A DNA stretch of 8,819 nucleotides from Candidatus Moraniibacteriota bacterium (GTDB lineage Bacteria > Patescibacteriota > Minisyncoccia > Moranbacterales > UBA9337). The stretch covers positions 1 to 8,819 of the forward strand of contig DOKP01000101.1 in NCBI GenBank assembly GCA_003510795.1, read 5' to 3'. This document shows positions 5,091-8,819 of the stretch, in pieces. The notes under the pieces were generated by a model. The model had not been told where the DNA came from and did not search any database. It worked only from the letters and a program-made list of their open reading frames with translations. Made by a program: the position numbers and the translations under genes. Each line of letters starts with the position of its first letter. Position 1 is the stretch's first letter.

Positions 5091-5966
5091 TTAGAGACAC
5101 AAACTTTTTAAATATTTTTTTAATTCTTCGCTAATCTCAGGATGCTTTAAACCCAGATGAATAGCAGCTTTCATAAAATTAAGTTTATTTCCCGTATCCA
5201 GCCAAGCTCCTTCTAAAATTTTTCCATACAATGGCTTATTTTCACCCAGCATAATATCAAAAGCGTCCGCTAAGCGAATTTCTCCTGATTTGCCAGTTTT
5301 CATTTTTGCTAAAGTTTTAAAAACTTCGGGCGTGATAATATATTTTCCTACCGCCACTAAATTAGTTGGAGCCTCTTCAACTTTTGGCTTCTCAATCATT
5401 TTTTTAATTTCCCAAGTATGTGCGTCCAGTTTCACGCCGTCAATTACTCCAAATTTTGAAACATCTTTTTTCTCCACTTCACTCAGTCCAATTACTGGGT
5501 CGCCATATTTTTCGAAAGTTTCCATGAGTTGAGCTGAAGCAGGAACTTCACTATCGTAAAGACAGTCTCCAAATATTACCAAGACTGGTTCATTTCCTAC
5601 AATATGCGCCGCTTGTAAAATCGCATGTCCATCTCCTAGGGGTTGAGGTTGCCTAACATAAGAAAATTTAGCCAAACCCGAAATTCTGCGGACTGCTTCC
5701 AATAAATCTTTTTTATCTTTTTCAACTAGATTATATTCAAGTTCGAAAGAAGTGTCAAAATGATCCTCGATAGCTCTTTTGCCTCTTCCAGTTACAAAAA
5801 TTATTTCTTCAATCCCAGCCGAAACTGCTTCTTCGACGAGATACTGAATGACTGGTTTGTCGACAACCGGTAACATTTCTTTGGGTTGCGCCTTAGTAGC
5901 TGGCAGAAATCTAGTTCCAAATCCAGCAACGGGCAAAATGGCTTTTTTTATTTTTTGCATAATCAT
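5091..5966 (-). CDS. galU: UTP-glucose-1-phosphate uridylyltransferase
   Basis: A 291-residue full-length GalU, which makes UDP-glucose from UTP and glucose 1-phosphate in the cytoplasm. The nucleotide-binding motif GFGTRFLPATKAQPKEMLP spans residues 15-33, with R19 and the catalytic-region K29. Further matches are DKPVIQYLVEEA (36-47), EDHFDTSFELE (67-77), GDGHAIL, LVIFGDCL around the metal-binding Asp, SKFGVIDG, IEKPKVEEAPTNL, GEIRLADAF and WLDTGNKLNFMKA. ATG codons at M1 (5964-5966) and M3 (5958-5960) are both possible; M3 fits the usual MxKIKKA start equally well, and neither has a Shine-Dalgarno motif. It is the first gene of a pair with the TagA-like glycosyltransferase, and a palindromic repeat lies upstream. 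UDP-glucose would supply surface glycan synthesis. Confidence 0.95.
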   Translation of the reverse strand: MIMQKIKKAILPVAGFGTRFLPATKAQPKEMLPVVDKPVIQYLVEEAVSAGIEEIIFVTGRGKRAIEDHFDTSFELEYNLVEKDKKDLLEAVRRISGLAKFSYVRQPQPLGDGHAILQAAHIVGNEPVLVIFGDCLYDSEVPASAQLMETFEKYGDPVIGLSEVEKKDVSKFGVIDGVKLDAHTWEIKKMIEKPKVEEAPTNLVAVGKYIITPEVFKTLAKMKTGKSGEIRLADAFDIMLGENKPLYGKILEGAWLDTGNKLNFMKAAIHLGLKHPEISEELKKYLKSLCL

Positions 5967-5974
5967 TAGAATAA

Positions 5975-6002
5975 TTTTGAATTTCGAATTTTGAATTTCG
6001 AA
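5975..6002. repeat. Perfect 14-bp tandem duplication upstream of galU
   Basis: TTTTGAATTTCGAA occurs twice head to tail (5975-5988 and 5989-6002), 9 bp upstream of the galU start. It resembles the other A/T-rich slippage-prone tracts of this window. The gene-free stretch 5967-6294 holds this tract, an AT-rich segment, the palindrome at 6073-6193, and further low-complexity sequence. Confidence 0.7.
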
Positions 6003-6072
6003 TCAAATTATAATTTTTAATGTTTAATTATTTTTATTTATTTAACTAGTTAACATCAATGAGCTGTTATCC

Positions 6073-6193
6073 CGTCTCTGCGAGTAAATTCTGTACTCAG
6101 AATTTGCGTGGCAGTCTAGGGAATATTATATTTTTAGATTGCCTCGTCGGAATTTAAATTATCTCCAAAGATGATTTAAAACTCGCAAAGACG
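6073..6193. repeat. Nested palindromic intergenic element, copy 3
   Basis: The terminal arms CGTCTCTGCGAG (6073-6084) and CTCGCAAAGACG (6182-6193) pair with one mismatch. The left hairpin TAAATTCTG / CAGAATTTG (6085-6093 and 6098-6106) has loop TACT. The core arms CGTGGCAGTCTA and TAGATTGCCTCG pair with mismatches. The right hairpin TTTAAATTATCT / AGATGATTTAAA (6153-6164 and 6169-6180) is long, with a CCAA loop, and differs from the other copies. The first 45 bases of the left half match copy 2 at all but one position. A perfect TATAAT lies on the minus strand at 6125-6130 in the centre, pointing at galU, without a recognisable -35. Confidence 0.8.
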
Positions 6194-6229
6194 AACAATC
6201 GGCCATTTTATTTTCTTAAATTTAATCAT

Positions 6230-6279
6230 TTATTCATTCAAAATTCATTCAAAATTTAAAATTTGAAATTTGAAATTTA
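6230..6279. repeat. Low-complexity ATTCATTCAAA / AAATTTGAAATTTG tract
   Basis: ATTCATTCAAA is repeated twice and then grades into AAATTTGAAATTTGAAATT. The second part is the reverse complement of the tract near 422-438. It lies immediately downstream of the rmlA-like gene. Confidence 0.45.
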
Positions 6280-6296
6280 GCAAATTACTATTTGCT
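6279..6296 (-). other. Hairpin overlapping the rmlA-like stop codon
   Basis: AGCAAAT (6279-6285) and ATTTGCT (6290-6296) form a perfect 7-bp stem with a 4-base loop that reads AGTA on the coding strand. It overlaps the TAG stop (6295-6297) and is followed by AAATTTCAAATTT rather than a run of U. It may be a weak termination or RNA 3'-end structure. Confidence 0.35.
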
Positions 6297-7092
6297 ACGC
6301 TAGTCTCTTCTTCGACCGCACTTTCAATTCCTCATTAAATTCGGTAATCGCTTTTTCTAAAATTGGATGGAAATTTTTGGAAATTCCTTTTTCTTTGACG
6401 ATCATGCTGGCTTCTAAAAGCGAATCTGGCGTCCCAGCGTCCAACCATTCTCCGTCAAATAGAGTTACTTCCAATTCTCTCTTTTTTAAATATGCTTTGT
6501 TTATATCCGTTATCTCAATTTCTCCCCGCTCAGAGGGTTTCATTTTTTTTGCCATTTCTACGCATTTATTATCATACAGATAAAGTCCGGTTACGGCATA
6601 ATCACTAATCCATTCTTTGGGTTTTTCAATAATTTCTACGGCTCGATTATTTTTATTAAATTTCACTACGCCAAATCTCTCTGGGTCAGATACTTTTTTG
6701 GCAAACACATGTCCACCGGACTTAAACGCTTTAATCTGAGCAGAAAAATCGTTTTCAAATATATTATCTCCCAAAATCAAAGCCACACTATCATCACCGA
6801 TATGGTTTTCTCCCAATATCAATGACTCGGCCAAACCGCGAGGCACTGATTGCACCTCAAAAGAAATATGAATATCATATTTTCGGAAAAGTGAGCCTAA
6901 TAAATTTAAAAATTGTCCACTGTGCTCGGGCGCGACAATAATTAAAATATTTTTTATCCCCGCCGTAATCAAAGTATTAAGCGGATAAAAAATCATCTGC
7001 CTATCATACACAGGCAAAAGTTGTTTACTGGTTGTAGCGGTCATTGGGAAAAGCCGCGTCGCTGTCCCGCCCGCTAAAATTATTCCTTTCAT
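6295..7092 (-). CDS. rfbA: Glucose-1-phosphate thymidylyltransferase-type sugar nucleotidyltransferase (RmlA/RfbA family)
   Basis: The protein makes an NDP-sugar (classically dTDP-glucose) from dTTP and glucose 1-phosphate. Matches to RmlA in order are KGIILAGGTATRLFPMT, TSKQLLPVYDRQMIFYPL, GLAESLILGENHIG, ALILGDNIF, SDPERFGVVKF, IIEKPKEWISDYAVTGLYLYD, RGEIEITDIN and WLDAGTPDSLLEA. I chose the ATG at 7090-7092 because homologues start MKGIILAGG; an in-frame ATG at 7111-7113 would add MSNRKNK. Neither has a Shine-Dalgarno motif. It ends with a basic tail (KVRSKKRLA). rmlB, rmlC and rmlD are not in the window, so dTDP-rhamnose synthesis is only an inference and another sugar is possible. The palindromic element on either side suggests its own transcription unit. 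Confidence 0.9.
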   Translation of the reverse strand: MKGIILAGGTATRLFPMTATTSKQLLPVYDRQMIFYPLNTLITAGIKNILIIVAPEHSGQFLNLLGSLFRKYDIHISFEVQSVPRGLAESLILGENHIGDDSVALILGDNIFENDFSAQIKAFKSGGHVFAKKVSDPERFGVVKFNKNNRAVEIIEKPKEWISDYAVTGLYLYDNKCVEMAKKMKPSERGEIEITDINKAYLKKRELEVTLFDGEWLDAGTPDSLLEASMIVKEKGISKNFHPILEKAITEFNEELKVRSKKRLA

Positions 7093-7129
7093 TTTATTTT
7101 TTCTATTACTCATAAATTTTATCTTAGCC

Positions 7130-7229
7130 GTCTTTGCGAGTAATTTCTGTACTCAGAAGTTACGTGGCAATCTAGGCTTTAAATTGTATCATTCTGGATT
7201 GCCACGTCGGAGTACCGACTCGCAAAGAC
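7130..7229. repeat. Nested palindromic intergenic element, copy 4
   Basis: The terminal arms GTCTTTGCGAG (7130-7140) and CTCGCAAAGAC (7219-7229) are perfectly complementary. The left hairpin TAATTTCTG / CAGAAGTTA (7141-7149 and 7154-7162) has loop TACT. The core arms CGTGGCAATCTAG and CTGGATTGCCACG pair. The right hairpin GTCGG-AGTA-CCGAC (7206-7219) is a perfect 5-bp stem. The centre is unrelated to copies 1-3 and contains, on the minus strand, TGATACAAT, an extended -10-like match pointing at the rmlA-like gene. It is the most regular copy. Confidence 0.82.
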
Positions 7230-7252
7230 AGGCTATTTATATTTTATCTTTG

Positions 7253-7272
7253 AAAAATGGTAATTAGTTACC
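7253..7272 (-). terminator. Possible weak intrinsic terminator after tRNA-Pro
   Basis: On the minus strand GGTAA-CTAA-TTACC (7272 down to 7259) is followed by ATTTTTC. The stem is only 5 bp, but flanking GAAAAT and ATTTTTC can extend it with a small bulge. It sits 12 bases beyond the 3' end of tRNA-Pro, a sensible place for termination. Confidence 0.35.
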
Positions 7273-7283
7273 TTATTTTCATG

Positions 7284-7354
7284 TCGGGATGCCGAGAATC
7301 GAACTCGGACTACAAGACCCCCAGCCTTGCGTACTACCACTATACTACATCCCG
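7284..7354 (-). tRNA. tRNA-Pro (anticodon GGG)
   Basis: The minus strand gives a 71-nt cloverleaf. The acceptor arm is CGGGATG/CATCCCG, with the C1-G72 pair typical of bacterial tRNA-Pro. The D-stem is GTAT/GTAC, the anticodon stem CAAGG/TCTTG, the variable loop TAGT, and the T-stem CCGAG/CTCGG with loop TTCGATT. The anticodon loop CTGGGGG places GGG at positions 34-36. The discriminator base is A73; the next bases are CAT, so CCA is not encoded. glyA ends 85 bp upstream. Confidence 0.95.
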
Positions 7355-7357
7355 TAA

Positions 7358-7373
7358 TCCGCCTAAGGGCGGA
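7358..7373. repeat. GC-rich hairpin between glyA and tRNA-Pro
   Basis: TCCGCC-TAAG-GGCGGA is a perfect 6-bp stem with a 4-base loop, 3 bases before the 5' end of tRNA-Pro on the minus strand. There is no U-tract. It could be a processing signal separating tRNA from the glyA message, or a dispersed GC palindrome. Confidence 0.5.
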
Positions 7374-7380
7374 AAATCTC

Positions 7381-7437
7381 AAGCACTAAATTACAAGTAA
7401 ATCCTAACACCTAAAACCTATAAACTACAAACTAAAA
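7381..7437. repeat. Degenerate CCTAAAA/CTATAAA-like tract after glyA
   Basis: Loose repetition of CTAA, CCTAAAACCTATAAACTAC and related units fills the space directly after the glyA stop codon. It resembles slippage-grown intergenic tracts and shows no coding potential. Confidence 0.35.
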
Positions 7438-7439
7438 AA

Positions 7440-8675
7440 TTATCTATTCAAAGGAAATTTTTTGCAAAGTTTAACTACTTCTTTTCTAATAATATCTAAA
7501 ACTTTTTTATCCTTATGATTTTCAATGGCGGCATTTATCCAGTTGGCAATTTTTTTCACCTCCGTTTCTTTCATCCCGCGCGTAGTTAGAGCCGGCGTAC
7601 CAATCCTCACTCCGCTTGGATCCATCGGGCTTCTGGGATCATCCGGAATCATATTTTTATTTATCGTAATTCCAATTTTATCCAGCGCTTCTTCCGCTTC
7701 TTTGCCGGTAACGCCTTTACTGCCAAACACATCCACCAAGACCATATGATTATCAGTTCCGCCAAACATAATTTTAAATCCGTAACCTTTTAATTCCTTT
7801 TCCAGCGTTTTAGCATTAAGAATTATTTGAGTCGCATATTTTTTAAATTCCGGCTTTAACGCTTCACCAAAAGCCACCGCTTTAGCCGCGATGTTATTCA
7901 TGTGCGGTCCGCCTTGAAAGCCCGGAAAAGCTGACTTATCGATTGCCGTTGCATATTTAGCTTTGCACATTATCATTCCTCCACGAGGCCCACGTAAAGT
8001 TTTGTGCGTGGTGGTAGTAACAATATCAAAATACGGTACAGGGTTAGGGATGGCTTTACCGGCGATTAATCCCGCGATGTGGGCGATATCAATCATTAAA
8101 ATTGCATCTACTTTATTGGCAATTTGTCTAAATCTTTTATAATTCAAATTTCTAGTATAAGCTGAAAAGCCTGCCAAGATCATTTGCGGTTTTTCTTTAA
8201 TGGCTAATTTTTCTAGCGCGTCATAATCTATTTTTCCTTTAGCGTCAGTTTTGTAACCAATGAATTTATAAATTTTAGCGGAAAGAGTCACGGGATGACC
8301 ATGAGTCAGATGTCCGCCATGCGATAAATCCATGCCTAAAATCTTATCTCCTGGTTTTAGAACGGCACTATAAGCAATCATGTTAGCAGGCGCACCTGAG
8401 TGCGGTTGGACATTCACATGATCAGCGCCAAAAATTTTCTTAGCTCGTTGAATTGCTAAATTTTCTACCACGTCGGTATATTCTTGTCCACCATAATATC
8501 TTTTCCCAGGATAACCTTCGCTATATTTATTGGTAAAAATTGTCCCTAGCGCTTCCAATACTGCGCTAGAAACATAATTTTCACTAGCAATCATTTCCAA
8601 TCCTTCGGCTTGTCTTTTTGTTTCACCAGCTAAAGCTGCATAAACTTCCTCATCCGCCTTTCTCAAATTTTTCAT
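7440..8675 (-). CDS. glyA: Serine hydroxymethyltransferase
   Basis: A 411-residue full-length, cytoplasmic PLP enzyme. It interconverts serine plus tetrahydrofolate with glycine plus 5,10-methylene-tetrahydrofolate, the main source of one-carbon units. Key motifs are EMIASENYVS (27-36), NKYSEGYPGKRYYGG (49-63), NVQPHSGAPAN (88-98), SHGGHLTHG (118-126), DIAHIAGLIAG (196-206), the PLP-lysine motif TTTTHKTLRGPRGG with K225, PGFQGGPHMN (251-260) and SGVRIGTPALTTRG with R357 for the substrate carboxylate. All catalytic residues I can check are present. Small differences from the common bacterial form (SGAPAN for SGSQAN, PGFQGGPHMN for PGIQGGPLMH) fit a divergent lineage. The ATG is preceded by A/T-rich sequence without a Shine-Dalgarno motif, 26 bp from a branched repeat. 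Confidence 0.98.
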   Translation of the reverse strand: MKNLRKADEEVYAALAGETKRQAEGLEMIASENYVSSAVLEALGTIFTNKYSEGYPGKRYYGGQEYTDVVENLAIQRAKKIFGADHVNVQPHSGAPANMIAYSAVLKPGDKILGMDLSHGGHLTHGHPVTLSAKIYKFIGYKTDAKGKIDYDALEKLAIKEKPQMILAGFSAYTRNLNYKRFRQIANKVDAILMIDIAHIAGLIAGKAIPNPVPYFDIVTTTTHKTLRGPRGGMIMCKAKYATAIDKSAFPGFQGGPHMNNIAAKAVAFGEALKPEFKKYATQIILNAKTLEKELKGYGFKIMFGGTDNHMVLVDVFGSKGVTGKEAEEALDKIGITINKNMIPDDPRSPMDPSGVRIGTPALTTRGMKETEVKKIANWINAAIENHKDKKVLDIIRKEVVKLCKKFPLNR

Positions 8676-8700
8676 AGTTTAATTTTAATTTTTTAATTAT

Positions 8701-8764
8701 CACCCTCTCCCTCTTGCCTGCCCCGTCAGATATTATTCTGACTGGGGTACTCAAAGGGAGGGGG
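8701..8764. repeat. Branched palindromic repeat of the CCCTCTCCCTCTTG family, copy with inserted hairpin
   Basis: CACCCTCTCCCTCTTG (8701-8716) is identical to 265-280, and CAAAGGGAGGGGG (8752-8764) pairs with it. Between them lies a hairpin, CCCCGTCAGA (8721-8730) with TCTGACTGGGG (8737-8747), with one bulge and a 6-base loop, followed by TACT (8748-8751). In the copy at 265-316 the TACT directly separates the outer arms, so this copy looks like that structure with about 31 bp added next to the loop. Confidence 0.75.
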
Positions 8765-8819
8765 TTAAAGATTGAAGTTTTTTATTAATTTCTAATTTTT
8801 TCACTAACTTTTTTTGACA

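Noticed and set aside
7033..7050. GGTATR instead of GGSGTR in the RmlA-like nucleotide-binding loop as a sign of inactivation.
   Set aside because: GGTATRL is a recurring variant among nucleotidyltransferases of this family, and all other motifs are intact.
2570..7229. The four nested palindromes as intrinsic terminators.
   Set aside because: None is followed by a run of U on the transcribed strand, and the spacers inside are 20-35 bases, unlike compact terminator hairpins. An effect on termination by another route is left open.
265..8764. CRISPR-like repetition.
   Set aside because: Repeats are few, far apart, palindromic and separated by genes; there is no regular spacer structure and no cas gene.
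8751..8819. Possible 3' end of another minus-strand gene entering from the right edge.
   Set aside because: Two frames are open at the edge (one to TGA at 8751-8753, one to TAA at 8785-8787), both Lys-rich and too short to recognise; a gene tail is plausible but cannot be assigned.
8676..8819. Riboswitch upstream of glyA (glycine or tetrahydrofolate type).
   Set aside because: The upstream region is taken up by a dispersed repeat that also occurs at 265-316 away from glyA; no conserved riboswitch core motif is seen.

Overview
The window is AT-rich and compact, and every recognisable gene, including both tRNAs, lies on the minus strand. It is most likely from a Candidate Phyla Radiation (Patescibacteria, Parcubacteria-like) bacterium. 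The reasons are small single-domain genes, tRNAs without an encoded CCA, start codons preceded by A-rich sequence instead of a Shine-Dalgarno motif, and dispersed palindromic repeats of the CCCTCTCCCTCTTG, GTCATTTCGACC and GTCTTTGCGAG...GTGGCAATCC types. The taxonomic call rests on protein and repeat style, not on a database search.

Reading in the direction of transcription (high to low coordinates): a branched repeat (8701-8764); glyA (7440-8675); tRNA-Pro(GGG) (7284-7354); a nested palindrome (7130-7229); an RmlA-type nucleotidyltransferase (6295-7092 or 7113); a second palindrome (6073-6193); galU and a WecG/TagA/CpsF glycosyltransferase 7 bp apart (4334-5966); a third palindrome (4118-4233); a CYTH protein and an inositol-monophosphatase-like protein (2717-4102); a fourth palindrome (2570-2679); a tight group of four small genes (PPOX-like, unknown 123 aa, nucleoside 2-deoxyribosyltransferase-like, Nudix; 706-2402); a decayed 3' fragment of a paralogue of the deoxyribosyltransferase-like gene (617-697); two more repeats; tRNA-Val(GAC) (325-398); and the N-terminal part of a P-loop nucleotide kinase (1-233, cut by the window edge).

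Functionally, glyA feeds one-carbon metabolism. RmlA-like, GalU and TagA-like proteins form an activated-sugar and glycosyl-transfer set for surface polysaccharide. The group at 1-2402 looks like nucleotide salvage and house-cleaning. The most interesting protein is the IMPase-like one, which has lost two of the Asp metal ligands of its family.

The most interesting DNA is non-coding. Four nested palindromes occupy all four of the larger gaps between protein-coding transcription-unit candidates. They and two otherwise unrelated repeat families share a small hairpin with a constant GTACTC (complement GAGTAC) apex, and its stem differs from family to family while staying self-complementary. No CRISPR array, insertion sequence, phage gene or defence system is visible.
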